A DNA stretch of 64,000 nt from Candidatus Fukatsuia endosymbiont of Tuberolachnus salignus (lineage in GTDB: Bacteria > Pseudomonadota > Gammaproteobacteria > Enterobacterales > Enterobacteriaceae). Made by a program: the position numbers and the translations under genes. This document shows positions 44,783-54,057 of the stretch, in pieces; positions within the stretch are counted from its first letter, which is position 1; each line of letters begins with the position of its first letter. Below the pieces are notes generated by a model. That model was not told the origin of the DNA. It did no database searches and saw only the letters and a list, made by a program, of their open reading frames with translations. The DNA lies in the NCBI RefSeq assembly GCF_964030845.1, contig NZ_OZ034983.1, positions 1,860,001 to 1,924,000 of the forward strand, read 5' to 3'.

Positions 44783-46072
44783 ATGTTAAAGCGTGAAATG
44801 AACATTGCCGATTATGATAAAGAATTATGGCAGGCAATGGAGCAAGAGGTAGAGCGTCAGGAAGAGCATATTGAGTTGATTGCGTCTGAAAATTACACCA
44901 GTGCGCGGGTGATGCAGGCTCAGGGTTCACAGTTGACGAATAAATACGCTGAAGGTTATCCAGGCAAGCGTTACTATGGTGGTTGCGAATATGTCGACCT
45001 GGTCGAACAGTTGGCGATTGAGCGCGCCAAGCAATTGTTTGGTGCTGATTACGCGAATGTACAGCCGCATTCTGGTTCGCAAGCGAATGCGGCTGTTTAT
45101 ATGGCACTGCTTGAACCAGGTGATACCGTGCTGGGGATGAATTTGGCTCACGGTGGTCATCTGACTCATGGTTCACCCGTAAATTTTTCTGGCAAGCTTT
45201 ATCATATCATTCCCTATGGTGTTGATGAGTCTGAAAAAATTGATTATCAGGAGCTGGCACATTTGGCTCGTACTCATAAACCAAAAATGATTATCGGTGG
45301 TTTTTCCGCCTATTCTGGTGTGATTGATTGGGCTAAAATGCGTGAAATTGCCGATAGCATCAACGCCTACTTATTTGTTGATATGGCTCATGTTGCGGGA
45401 TTAGTGGCTACTGGAGTCTATGATACTCCGCTTCCTCATGCTCATGTTGTTACCACCACCACCCATAAAACGTTGGCGGGTCCACGCGGTGGTCTGATCC
45501 TTGCTAAAAGTAGAGCGAGTGTTGCTGCGTACGATGATAAAAGGCTAGATAGTGAAGCTCTCCACAAGAAGCTGAATTCTGCCGTATTCCCTGGTTCTCA
45601 GGGAGGGCCACTGATGCATGTGATTGCTGCTAAAGCTGTCGCGTTTAAAGAAGCATCGGAACCTGACTTTAAGACTTATCAGCAGCAAGTGGTTAAGAAT
45701 GCCAAAGAGATGGTGAAGGTATTTCTGGAGCGGGGTTACAAAGTGGTTTCAGGTGGTACCGATAATCATTTGTTTTTGCTAAGTTTAGTGGGTAAAGAAC
45801 TGACTGGTAAGGACGCCGATGCTGCCTTAGGTCACGCTAATATTACCGTCAACAAAAATGCGGTGCCTAACGATCCTCTTAGCCCATTTGTTACTTCGGG
45901 TATTCGCATTGGCACGCCAGCGATCACGCGTCGGGGTTTCAAAGAGACTGAATCTCGTGAATTAGCGGGTTGGATATGTGATATTTTGGACAATATCAAG
46001 AACGAAGGCGTTATCCAGGCAACTAAAGCAAAAGTTCTGGAGATTTGCAAAAAATTCCCAGTTTACGGCTGA
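44783..46072 (+). CDS. glyA: serine hydroxymethyltransferase with a small insertion
   Basis: A PLP enzyme that converts serine and tetrahydrofolate to glycine and methylene-THF. The start MLKREMNIADYDKELWQAME is the family start, with AGGAG upstream. The PLP Lys is in VVTTTTHKTLAGPRGG near 229. Length is 429 aa, against 417 in E. coli; the extra 12 residues fall just after LILAK (near 241-256, SRASVAAYDDKRLDSEA) and before KKLNSAVFPG. The rest of the protein, including the C-terminus, aligns normally. The insertion is in frame and next to an active-site loop, so activity may be kept. Confidence 0.95.
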   Translation: MLKREMNIADYDKELWQAMEQEVERQEEHIELIASENYTSARVMQAQGSQLTNKYAEGYPGKRYYGGCEYVDLVEQLAIERAKQLFGADYANVQPHSGSQANAAVYMALLEPGDTVLGMNLAHGGHLTHGSPVNFSGKLYHIIPYGVDESEKIDYQELAHLARTHKPKMIIGGFSAYSGVIDWAKMREIADSINAYLFVDMAHVAGLVATGVYDTPLPHAHVVTTTTHKTLAGPRGGLILAKSRASVAAYDDKRLDSEALHKKLNSAVFPGSQGGPLMHVIAAKAVAFKEASEPDFKTYQQQVVKNAKEMVKVFLERGYKVVSGGTDNHLFLLSLVGKELTGKDADAALGHANITVNKNAVPNDPLSPFVTSGIRIGTPAITRRGFKETESRELAGWICDILDNIKNEGVIQATKAKVLEICKKFPVYG

Positions 46073-46105
46073 TTTTTCCAGGTATATTTTGTTGATGGAA
46101 AGAGT

Positions 46106-46128
46106 CTAAGGAGCGGACAGCTCCTTAG
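46106..46128. terminator. hairpin between glyA and accC
   Basis: CTAAGGAGC, loop GGACA, GCTCCTTAG: a perfect 9-bp stem shared by the convergent genes glyA and accC. There is no T-tract. It adjoins a half repeat (TTAGAACTTGTTCGAAATC). Confidence 0.55.
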
Positions 46129-46141
46129 AACTTGTTCGAAA

Positions 46142-47491
46142 TCAGGTTTCCTGTAATCCGAGTTTTTTCTCCAAATAGTGGATATTGGTGCTTCCCTGTT
46201 GAAAAGAGGGATCATCAATAATCCGCTTTTGCAACTCAATGTTGGTTTTGATGCCATCAATGATTAACTCGCCTAGTGCATTCCTCATGCGAGAGATAGC
46301 GACGTCACGATTTTCACCATAAGTAATAAGTTTGCCAATCATCGAATCGTAATAAGGTGGCACAGTATAACCTGCGTAAATATGTGAATCCCAACGTATG
46401 CCTAATCCGCCTGGTGCATGGAAACGCGTGATTTTACCGGGGCTGGGTAGAAAAGTGTTCGAATCTTCAGCGTTAATACGACATTCAATGGAATGACCAG
46501 AGATTTTTACGTCGTCTTGTTTCATGCTAAGTATTTGACCGGCAGCAATACGTAGCTGTTCTTTAATCATATCCACACCGGTTATCATTTCGGTGACTGG
46601 ATGTTCAACCTGGATCCGAGTATTCATTTCAATAAAATAAAACTCCTCGTTTTCATAGAGGAATTCAAAAGTACCGGCACCACGATAGCCGATGTCAATA
46701 CAAGCTTTTGCACAGCGTTTACCAATACGATGCCGCACACTGCTGAGAATACCAGGAGCTGGCGCTTCTTCGAGCACTTTTTGATGACGGCGTTGCATCG
46801 AACAATCACGTTCAGCCAAATAAATAGCGTTACCCTGGCCATCAGCTAGGATCTGAATTTCGATATGGCGTGGATTTTCAAGATATTTCTCCATATAAAC
46901 ACTATCGTTATTGAAAGCGGCTTTGGCCTCCGTACGGGTCAGGGTGATGGACTGTTCCAGGTTGGCCTCGCTACGCACCACACGCATTCCACGGCCGCCG
47001 CCCCCACCAGATGCTTTAATAATAATGGGATAGCCAATTTGTTTTGCAATCTTTTTATTTTGTTCTGTATCATCCTGCAATGAACCATCAGAACCAGGCA
47101 CACAGGGGACACCGGCTTTTTTCATGGCAGTGATTGCCGACACTTTATCTCCCATCATACGAATAGCTTCTGGCTCGGGACCGATAAAAACAAATCCTGA
47201 ACGTTCTACCCGTTCAGCAAAATCTGCATTTTCAGACAGGAAGCCATAGCCGGGATGAATGGCGTCCGCATTGGTGATCTCAGCGGCTGAAATGATCGCT
47301 GGAATGTTCAAATAACTTTGTGTTGAAAGCGCAGGACCAATACACACGCTTTCATCTGCCAGTAATACATGTTTTAGATCACGATCGGCAGTGGAATGAA
47401 CCGCCACCGTGTGGATTCCGAGTTCTTGACAGGCTCGTAAGATACGTAACGCAATTTCACCTCGGTTGGCAATAACAATTTTCTTCAGCAT
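46142..47491 (-). CDS. accC: biotin carboxylase subunit of acetyl-CoA carboxylase
   Basis: A 449-aa ATP-grasp enzyme, the same length as E. coli AccC, that carboxylates biotin on AccB in the first step of fatty-acid synthesis. MLKKIVIANRGEIALRILRA starts the protein; the glycine-rich ATP loop KASGGGGGRGMRVV is near 159-172, and the active-site EMNTRIQVEHPVTE near 288-301. The ATG at 47491 is chosen over an upstream frame that would overlap accB. It follows accB by 10 bp. Confidence 0.97.
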   Translation of the reverse strand: MLKKIVIANRGEIALRILRACQELGIHTVAVHSTADRDLKHVLLADESVCIGPALSTQSYLNIPAIISAAEITNADAIHPGYGFLSENADFAERVERSGFVFIGPEPEAIRMMGDKVSAITAMKKAGVPCVPGSDGSLQDDTEQNKKIAKQIGYPIIIKASGGGGGRGMRVVRSEANLEQSITLTRTEAKAAFNNDSVYMEKYLENPRHIEIQILADGQGNAIYLAERDCSMQRRHQKVLEEAPAPGILSSVRHRIGKRCAKACIDIGYRGAGTFEFLYENEEFYFIEMNTRIQVEHPVTEMITGVDMIKEQLRIAAGQILSMKQDDVKISGHSIECRINAEDSNTFLPSPGKITRFHAPGGLGIRWDSHIYAGYTVPPYYDSMIGKLITYGENRDVAISRMRNALGELIIDGIKTNIELQKRIIDDPSFQQGSTNIHYLEKKLGLQET

Positions 47492-47501
47492 AGATGCCTC
47501 T

Positions 47502-47960
47502 TTATTCGATGATGATAAGAGGTTGGTTATATTCAATCGGTTGTTCATTTTTTACTAAAATAGCTTTTACTGTACCGGCTTTATCTGATTCAATTTGGTT
47601 CATCATTTTCATTGCTTCAACAATGCACAGAGTCTGACCGACAGTCACTTGTTGTCCCACTTTAACGAACGCTTCCTCTCCTGGTCTTGGAGAGAGGTAG
47701 CCGATACCGACCATGGGTGAGCACACAATGTGACCACTAGTCGCAACCGATGCAGAGGGTTCAATTGCTGTGGGTCCTGTTGGGGTTACAGACATAGGCT
47801 GTTGTGCGGGTGTAGAAGGGGGTTGTTGCATCATGGGGTAATAGGGTGTTGCTGGCGTTCGATTGATGCGTACTGACCCTTCACCTTCTGAAATTTCCAA
47901 TTCTGCAATGCCAGATTCTTGAACCAGTTCGATAAGCTTTTTAATTTTACGAATATCCAT
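47502..47960 (-). CDS. accB: biotin carboxyl carrier protein
   Basis: A 152-aa carrier. The N-terminus MDIRKIKKLIELVQESGIAE is followed by a Pro/Gln-rich linker (about 40-75) and the biotinyl domain, with the biotinylated Lys in VEAMKMMNQIE near 118. The thumb region after GHIVCSPMVG reads IGYLSPRPGEEA, where E. coli has TFYRTPSPDAKA, so it is a little divergent. It forms the accBC operon. Confidence 0.96.
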   Translation of the reverse strand: MDIRKIKKLIELVQESGIAELEISEGEGSVRINRTPATPYYPMMQQPPSTPAQQPMSVTPTGPTAIEPSASVATSGHIVCSPMVGIGYLSPRPGEEAFVKVGQQVTVGQTLCIVEAMKMMNQIESDKAGTVKAILVKNEQPIEYNQPLIIIE

Positions 47961-48016
47961 AAGTATGATTCCGTACTCTTTACATGTTGTAATTTAATGA
48001 GATGCTGATAAATGAT

Positions 48017-48091
48017 TAGACTTCTTGCAAACCCTACTGTGTGTCAGGTGTCTTGAGTTCACATAACGAACTACGGTTTGCACGAAGTCTA
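48017..48091. repeat. 75-bp palindromic repeat overlapping the aroQ 3' end
   Basis: TAGACTTCTTGCAAACC and, inverted, TAGACTTCGTGCAAACC, related to the 40765-40908 repeat. The aroQ reading frame passes through it and stops inside it. Confidence 0.75.
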
Positions 48092-48522
48092 TTGACTGCC
48101 GCTTGTAAAGCAAAATGGTAGCCGTCTACCCCTAGCCCACAGATTACGCCAAGCGCAATATCGGAAAAATAGGAATGATGACGGAAAGTTTCACGGGCAT
48201 ACAGGTTAGACAGGTGGATTTCAATAAAAGGAATTTTTACCGCCAACAATGCATCACGCAGCGCGATACTGGTGTGGGTGAACGCAGCAAAATTAAGCAA
48301 AATAAAATCGGTGTTACCCCGTGCTTGATGAATTTTATCGATTAACGCTGGCTCTGCGTTCGCTTGCAAATGAGATAGCTGTACTTTCAGGCATCGTGCC
48401 TGTTCCTTTAATCGATCAACTACCTCTTCTAAAGTAGTAGCACCGTATTTTTCCGTTTCACGGGATCCGAGTAAATTCAAATTAGGCCCGTTCAGCAGCA
48501 AAATATGAAAATTATCTGACAT
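48034..48522 (-). CDS. aroQ: type II 3-dehydroquinate dehydratase, C-terminus rewritten by a repeat
   Basis: It dehydrates 3-dehydroquinate in the shikimate pathway. Family motifs: LLLNGPNLNLLGSRE near 7-21, the catalytic Tyr in EKYGATTLEE near 24, LNFAAFTHTSIALRD near 77-91 and the His in EIHLSN near 100. AroQ of related Yersinia ends about 6 residues after LQAAVN; here 15 or so different residues (RLRANRSSLCELKTPDTQ) come from the inserted repeat. The active site lies before this, so function is probably kept. A Tyr-to-Asn change and others are minor. Confidence 0.93.
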   Translation of the reverse strand: MSDNFHILLLNGPNLNLLGSRETEKYGATTLEEVVDRLKEQARCLKVQLSHLQANAEPALIDKIHQARGNTDFILLNFAAFTHTSIALRDALLAVKIPFIEIHLSNLYARETFRHHSYFSDIALGVICGLGVDGYHFALQAAVNRLRANRSSLCELKTPDTQ

Positions 48523-48720
48523 TCTCTATCCTAATTATCATTCTGTCATTCTCAGCAATTTTTTGATTGTCTTCAAAATAACCCGATATGGCCGATTTGT
48601 CACCCCTTTACCATGAGATTGCTATAACAATCGGTGTTAAGGTCGAGCATTATAATGATATCGTAGCAATTAGCAGCAAAAGACTGCATTTATCAGCGAA
48701 GATATTTCATATGGTGCTTG

Positions 48721-48847
48721 TATACCCTTCGTCTTTCAAGTTACGGGGGTGTTGGCTGTTCGCACTCATCCCAGTCATGTACTACCTGTACACTCCTGGG
48801 ATTCGATTGATTGCCGCCTTGCCGTAACTCGAAATTCATTGGGTATA
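48721..48847. repeat. ERIC (IRU) element
   Basis: 127 bp from TATACCCTTCGTCTTTCAAG to TTCATTGGGTATA. The interior shows CACTCATCCCAGTCATGTAC and CACTCCTGGGATTCGATTGA, degenerate forms of the known ERIC core. It lies between aroQ and ubiC. The rest of 48523-48964 shows no gene. Confidence 0.85.
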
Positions 48848-48964
48848 AAACTTTGCCAATATTCCAAAATCGAGACGCACTGAGCACGATAAGCACTGGT
48901 TTCGAAAGTACTCTATTCTGAGCTACAATGTTTCTTCTTTTACTCATTGCAGGGAGTAATTTAA

Positions 48965-49471
48965 ATGATCGATGGCGGGGTATCAATTCTAAAGCCTGTC
49001 CAATGGTGGACGATGGAGCCACAAAAACTGGCTACAAATATTACTGATTGGTTGCACGAACAAGGTTCGATGACGGAACGTTTTGAACGCTATTGCCGGA
49101 GTGTTACTGTCGAGCCACAGCAACAGCGTTTTATTACGCGGCAAGACTTGGGTAATGAGCAGGCACTGTTGCCAGAGAGTCAACGCTATTGGTTGCGGGA
49201 AGTGATTATGTATGGAGATGGCATGCCCTGGTTACAGGGGCGTACTGTGATCCCAGAGGAAACCTTCTCAGGCGTTCATGAAAAGTTATTGGATTTGGGT
49301 AGCACTCCGCTTGGACGCTATCTATTTAGAGATAATAAGTTAACCCGTGATTACATCCAAATTGGGCGACAGGATGATCTATGGGCGAGGCGCTCATTAT
49401 TACGTTTATCCGGTAAGCCGTTATTACTGACGGAAGTTTTTTTATCGGCATCACCAATGTATCAAATATAA
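48965..49471 (+). CDS. ubiC: chorismate pyruvate-lyase
   Basis: A 168-aa enzyme that makes 4-hydroxybenzoate from chorismate, the first committed step of ubiquinone synthesis. LREVIMYGDGMPWLQGRTVIP near 77-98 has the conserved Arg and the substrate pocket, and LGRYLFRD and LLLTEVFL follow with the catalytic Glu. GGGAG lies about 10 nt before the ATG. The stop overlaps the ubiA start (TAATG), so translation is coupled. Confidence 0.95.
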   Translation: MIDGGVSILKPVQWWTMEPQKLATNITDWLHEQGSMTERFERYCRSVTVEPQQQRFITRQDLGNEQALLPESQRYWLREVIMYGDGMPWLQGRTVIPEETFSGVHEKLLDLGSTPLGRYLFRDNKLTRDYIQIGRQDDLWARRSLLRLSGKPLLLTEVFLSASPMYQI

Positions 49472-50319
49472 TGCTACACAAATGGAAAGCGTATTGTCGT
49501 TTAATACGACTCGATAAACCCATTGGGTCATTACTCTTACTGTGGCCAACTTTGTCAGCGTTATGGTTAGCACAAAAAGGCGTGCCTGAGATAAAAATAT
49601 TGCTCGTGTTTGTATTGGGTGTTTTCCTTATGCGCAGTGCTGGCTGCGTGATCAACGACTATGTTGATCGCTATATTGATGGTCATGTAAAACGCACTGC
49701 GGTGCGGCCTTTAGTCAGTGGTGCTGTCAGCGAAAAAGAGAGCAAAATTTTATTCGTTCTATTGCTGCTACTGGCTTTTACTTTGGTATTAACGCTAAAC
49801 CTGATGACTATCGGCTTATCATTGGTTGCTTTGGTATTAGCCTGGATTTATCCGTTTATGAAACGTATCACCCAATTACCACAACTGGTATTGGGGATGG
49901 CGTTTAGCTGGTCGATTCCGATGGCATTCGCCGCGGTTAACAGTAGTCTACCCTGGGTTTGTTGGTTGTTATTGCTGGTGAATGTGTGTTGGACTGTGGC
50001 TTACGATACTCAATATGCCATGGTCGATCGTGACGACGATCTAAAAATTAATGTGAAATCCACAGCGATCCTATTTGGTCGATATAGCCAATTAATCATT
50101 GGGTTATTGCAACTGATAACGTTGCTACTGATGATGACACTGGGCTATGTAATGCAGTTTGGCAATCTCTATTATGGTGCGATTTTAGTTGCCGCTTTAC
50201 TCTTTATTTATCAGCAAAAAATCATGTGGAAATCTGAGTCTGATCTCTATTTGCGCGCTTTTTTGAACAATAATTATGTGGGGTTAAGCCTGTTTCTTGG
50301 TATTTTCTTCAGTTACTGA
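49471..50319 (+). CDS. ubiA: 4-hydroxybenzoate octaprenyltransferase
   Basis: A 282-aa polytopic inner-membrane prenyltransferase that attaches the octaprenyl tail to 4-hydroxybenzoate. The two Asp-rich motifs that hold Mg and diphosphate are NDYVDRYIDGHVKRTAVRP near 63-81 and YDTQYAMVDRDDDLK near 178-192. Seven to nine hydrophobic helices are visible. plsB, the usual neighbour, is absent; ligA converges 27 bp downstream. Confidence 0.95.
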   Translation: MLHKWKAYCRLIRLDKPIGSLLLLWPTLSALWLAQKGVPEIKILLVFVLGVFLMRSAGCVINDYVDRYIDGHVKRTAVRPLVSGAVSEKESKILFVLLLLLAFTLVLTLNLMTIGLSLVALVLAWIYPFMKRITQLPQLVLGMAFSWSIPMAFAAVNSSLPWVCWLLLLVNVCWTVAYDTQYAMVDRDDDLKINVKSTAILFGRYSQLIIGLLQLITLLLMMTLGYVMQFGNLYYGAILVAALLFIYQQKIMWKSESDLYLRAFLNNNYVGLSLFLGIFFSY

Positions 50320-50346
50320 CGCCCGCCCAGAGGGGGGGCAGAAAGA

Positions 50347-52383
50347 TCAATCGTCGAATAGACTCATCATTTCAGTTTCGTTGATAATTTTGATATTCAG
50401 TCTCTGCGCTTCTTGCAGTTTCTCGCCAGCAGCTAAACCCGCAATGACTAAATCGGTTTTACTCGAAATACAACTCTTGACTTCCGCGCCTAAGGCGCGT
50501 AGGCGATCTTTGGCATCACTACGGGTTAACATAGTTAAACGACCGGTTAATACTACGGTTTTACCTGCGAATGGACTATCAATTTTGGCGGCAGTATTTT
50601 CCATCGGTTCCGAGGCTTCCGGCCAACAGAGAATGGTTTCAAGTGCGGCAATAACCTGTTGATTATGTTTTTGCGCTAAAAAATGGATGATGTGTGCAGC
50701 ATTCACCGTGCCCATATTGTGTACTTTTTTTAACACCTCAACATCAGCGGCTTGTAAATTTTCCAGATTGCGGAAATGTGTGGCCAGATTTACTGCCATC
50801 GCTTCGCCCACACCACGGATACCCAGCGCATAAAGAAAACGGGCAAACGTTGTTTGCTTCGTTTTGTCTAATGCGGAAATCAGATTTTGCGCCGATTTAG
50901 CACCCATCCTATCCAGTCCGATTAATTTTTCGACGGTTAAATGGAATAAGTCAGCGGGATGTTGCACATACTCTTTTTCTACCAATTGTTCGATTAATTC
51001 TTCACCTATACCTTCTATATCTAATGCTCGGCGAGAAACAAAATGTTTTATCGCCTTTTTACGTTGTGCAGCACAAGACAGTGCACCACTACAACGCGCG
51101 ATGGCTTTACCTTCAATTCGCTCAATATCTGAACCACAAATTGGGCAACGCAAAGGAAAAATGATTTCTCGTGTATCTGTCGGTCGTGCATCGATTATCA
51201 CGCTAACAATCTGTGGAATAACATCACCCGCACGCCGCACTATCACGGTATCACCGATACGTAAACCTAAGCGTTTTATCTCATCGGCATTATGTAAGCT
51301 CGCATTACTCACCACCACGCCCGCTATCTGAACAGGCTCTAACCGAGCGACTGGAGTGATAGCCCCCGTTCGCCCGATTTGAAATTCCACGTCATGCACT
51401 TGCGTCATTTTCTCTTGAGCCGGAAATTTAAACGCTGTTGCCCAACGGGGTGCTCGGGTGCCAAAACCTAATTGTTTTTGTAATGACAGATCATCAACTT
51501 TGATCACTAGGCCATCAATATCAAAACCTAAGCTATCCCGTTGTTGTTCAATCTGACGGTAAAAAGCGATAACTTGATCGCTGCTAATACAAAGTTTGGT
51601 GTGATCATTAACCGGTAAACCCCAGTTTTTAAATCGTAGTAGGCACTGCATATGGCTCTGTGGCAACAATCCCCCGTTCAATAATCCCACACTGTGGCAA
51701 AAAAATGCCAATGGTCGCTTAGCCGTGATACGAGGATCAAGTTGACGTAAAGAACCTGCTGCCAAATTACGTGGATTAGCGAAAACCTTATCCCCTTTGC
51801 GCCTTGCTTCTTCATTGAAGCGTATAAAATCGCGTTGCGGCATAAAAATTTCACCACGGATCTCGATTTTCTGTGGAATATCATCACCATGTAGACGTAA
51901 CGGTATACTGCGAATGGTTTTTACATTACGCGTAACATTTTCTCCAATGTTACCATCGCCCCTGGTTGCTGCCTGCACCAATTCACCATTTTCATACAAC
52001 AAACTGATCGCCACACCGTCTATTTTAAGTTCACAGCAGAAAGCCAGTTGCTCACTAATATTGAAGTATTTACTGTTTAAATTTTCATGTAACTGTTTAT
52101 TAAAGGTTAAATAACTTTCTTCATTAAAGATGTTATCCAGTGATAACATCGGAACCACATGTGTCACCTGTTCGAACGTACTCAGCGGCGTTGCACCAAC
52201 TCGCTGAGTCGGTGAATCCGCGCTGATAAATTCAGGGTATTCGGTTTCTAATTGACACAGTTCATTCATCAAACGATCATATTCTGCATCCGGTATTTCT
52301 GGGGTATCCAAAGCATGATACTGATGTTCATGACGGCGCAGTACAGTTCGTAGTTGATTGATTTGTTGAATTATCGGTTTCAT
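50347..52383 (-). CDS. ligA: NAD-dependent DNA ligase
   Basis: A 678-aa replicative ligase (E. coli 671). The adenylation Lys is in CCELKIDGVAISL near 118; the Ia domain, OB fold and zinc finger (CPICGSD...CSGALSCAAQ near 415-440) follow, then helix-hairpin-helix repeats and the C-terminal BRCT domain (FAGKTVVLTGRLT near 600). It is 2 bp from zipA, the normal order zipA-ligA. It seals Okazaki fragments and is intact. Confidence 0.97.
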   Translation of the reverse strand: MKPIIQQINQLRTVLRRHEHQYHALDTPEIPDAEYDRLMNELCQLETEYPEFISADSPTQRVGATPLSTFEQVTHVVPMLSLDNIFNEESYLTFNKQLHENLNSKYFNISEQLAFCCELKIDGVAISLLYENGELVQAATRGDGNIGENVTRNVKTIRSIPLRLHGDDIPQKIEIRGEIFMPQRDFIRFNEEARRKGDKVFANPRNLAAGSLRQLDPRITAKRPLAFFCHSVGLLNGGLLPQSHMQCLLRFKNWGLPVNDHTKLCISSDQVIAFYRQIEQQRDSLGFDIDGLVIKVDDLSLQKQLGFGTRAPRWATAFKFPAQEKMTQVHDVEFQIGRTGAITPVARLEPVQIAGVVVSNASLHNADEIKRLGLRIGDTVIVRRAGDVIPQIVSVIIDARPTDTREIIFPLRCPICGSDIERIEGKAIARCSGALSCAAQRKKAIKHFVSRRALDIEGIGEELIEQLVEKEYVQHPADLFHLTVEKLIGLDRMGAKSAQNLISALDKTKQTTFARFLYALGIRGVGEAMAVNLATHFRNLENLQAADVEVLKKVHNMGTVNAAHIIHFLAQKHNQQVIAALETILCWPEASEPMENTAAKIDSPFAGKTVVLTGRLTMLTRSDAKDRLRALGAEVKSCISSKTDLVIAGLAAGEKLQEAQRLNIKIINETEMMSLFDD

Positions 52384-52385
52384 AG

Positions 52386-53219
52386 TTAGCCAATTTCATC
52401 CAACACTTGACGGACACGCGCCTTATAGGTTTCCAGTTTCTGCGGTGTCATCATACGGTGTTCATCATCTTGCACTACGCCGCCAACATCATCAGCAATA
52501 CGCTGAGCTGATTGCAACATGAGCTTAAAGTTTTGATGGGCGTCGCCATAAGAGGGCACTACCATAAAGAGCGAGATACCGGGCGTGGTAAAATTGGTCA
52601 TAGCTCCAAGATCAAAAGATCCTGGTTTAACCATGTTTGCCAGACTAAATAATATCGCACCATTGCCCGCTGAATTGAAGTGGTGATGAAAGATATTCAT
52701 CTTGCCAAAGCGGAAGCCCGCTTGAAGAATACTTTGCAATAGTGGCTCCCCTGCAATTAAACCACCCGGATGAGCTGCAACATTGAGTACCAGTACGGTT
52801 TCTTTCAATATTTCTTGCTCCGTTTCTGTTTTTTGCTCGGCTTTTGTTTCCTGTTTGGTTTCTCTAGCCGGTGCTGACGGTGTTGTTACAGTTTGTGGTA
52901 TCGGTGGTGTAATTGGGTTATTTTCATTCGTCGATGCTGTTGGCATGGATGCAAGATTGTCCTCGATCCGTTGTAAAGTTGCCGAAGCTGTGGCCAATGA
53001 GACAGGATCCGCTTGACGAGAAGAGGGCGCAACCACACGCACTTCTCCTACACCTTCGTCAAACAGGATTTCTTTATCTTCCTGTCGTGGACGTTTACCC
53101 GGGCGATCGCGAAAAAATGAAGAACGTTCTTTACGGTTGATCCACAAGCCGTGCAACAACAAGGCGATTATGGCGCTCGAGCCAACAACGATTAATATCA
53201 GACGCAAATCTTGCATCAT
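52386..53219 (-). CDS. zipA: ZipA, cell division protein
   Basis: A 277-aa protein (E. coli 328) that tethers FtsZ to the membrane. The N-terminal anchor MMQDLRLILIVVGSSAIIAL is followed by NRKERSSFFRDRPGKR, a shortened Pro/Gln/Thr-rich linker (about 60-145), and the FtsZ-binding domain with VLNVAAHPGG, FSLANMVKPGSFD and YGDAHQNFKLMLQSAQ. ATG 53219 is the conserved start; an in-frame ATG at 53276 adds 19 residues. The shortened linker is common in reduced genomes. cysZ and cysK, normally beside it, are missing. Confidence 0.94.
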   Translation of the reverse strand: MMQDLRLILIVVGSSAIIALLLHGLWINRKERSSFFRDRPGKRPRQEDKEILFDEGVGEVRVVAPSSRQADPVSLATASATLQRIEDNLASMPTASTNENNPITPPIPQTVTTPSAPARETKQETKAEQKTETEQEILKETVLVLNVAAHPGGLIAGEPLLQSILQAGFRFGKMNIFHHHFNSAGNGAILFSLANMVKPGSFDLGAMTNFTTPGISLFMVVPSYGDAHQNFKLMLQSAQRIADDVGGVVQDDEHRMMTPQKLETYKARVRQVLDEIG

Positions 53220-53756
53220 TAGAATCTCTACAATTTTTTGGGGTTTCCATAGATTGCCGCCAGGGCGTACATCCATCCTTTAACTCTTGTTGCCAACAGA
53301 TCCACTACAGGTTTTGTTACTCTGTTACATAATCGAGCCGCTAAACAACAAGTCTAATGTACACCAGTACAAATCTGTGCTCAATTTTCTACTAACAAAA
53401 AAATTATACCCGTTGTTTGACGTATTACTCACATAACTTATGGCTAGCTAATGAAAAAGCTTACCGATATGATAGCCTAAGTTTCGATATTGTAGAGAAT
53501 TAAGAGGCATGGTGAACATCATGGATGTCATCAAGAACGGTTGAACGATAAAAAGCGGCACTATTACACTAAAAACTTAAAAAACATTGATCTAAATAGT
53601 TCTTGTATAGACTAGATAAAGGTTTTTACCGCACTATGGTTGATTTAGCCCTCGGGGTTTAGTAGTTAACTGCCCCATTATTTTAATAGGTTTAACTCTA
53701 CACTTTACATTAAACTTGATCCTTATAATATCAATCCAATAAGTTGAGAAAATATC
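53220..53756 (+). other. gap between zipA and ptsH where cysZ-cysK normally lies
   Basis: In E. coli the order is zipA, cysZ, cysK, ptsH. Here about 540 bp separate zipA and ptsH and no remnant frame of CysZ or CysK can be read. The right part should hold the ptsHI-crr promoters; I cannot fix their boxes with confidence. Confidence 0.6.
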
Positions 53757-54014
53757 ATGTTCAAGCAAAAAGTTACTATTACCTCACCCAATGGTTTGCA
53801 CACCCGCCCTGCTGCCCAATTTGTCAAAGAAGCGAAAAAATTTTCTGCTGAGATTACCATCACTACAGGCGATAAGACTGCCAATGCGAAAAGCTTATTT
53901 AAACTACAAATTTTGGATCTGAATCAAGGAACTGTCATGACTATCTCCGCTGAGGGTAAAGACGAAAAGGAGGCTGTGGAACACCTAGTAAAGCTAATGA
54001 GTGAGCTTGAATAA
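53757..54014 (+). CDS. ptsH: HPr phosphocarrier of the PTS
   Basis: An 85-aa protein, the same length as E. coli HPr. The phosphorylated His is in TSPNGLHTRPAAQFVKEA at residue 15; Ser46 is in ANAKSLFKLQILDLNQGT. It passes phosphate from enzyme I to sugar-specific EIIA domains. It is the first gene of ptsH-ptsI-crr, 43 bp before ptsI. Confidence 0.97.
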   Translation: MFKQKVTITSPNGLHTRPAAQFVKEAKKFSAEITITTGDKTANAKSLFKLQILDLNQGTVMTISAEGKDEKEAVEHLVKLMSELE

Positions 54015-54057
54015 GAGAGCGCCATTTTTTTAAACCAGTATATGAGTAAGGTAAGGT

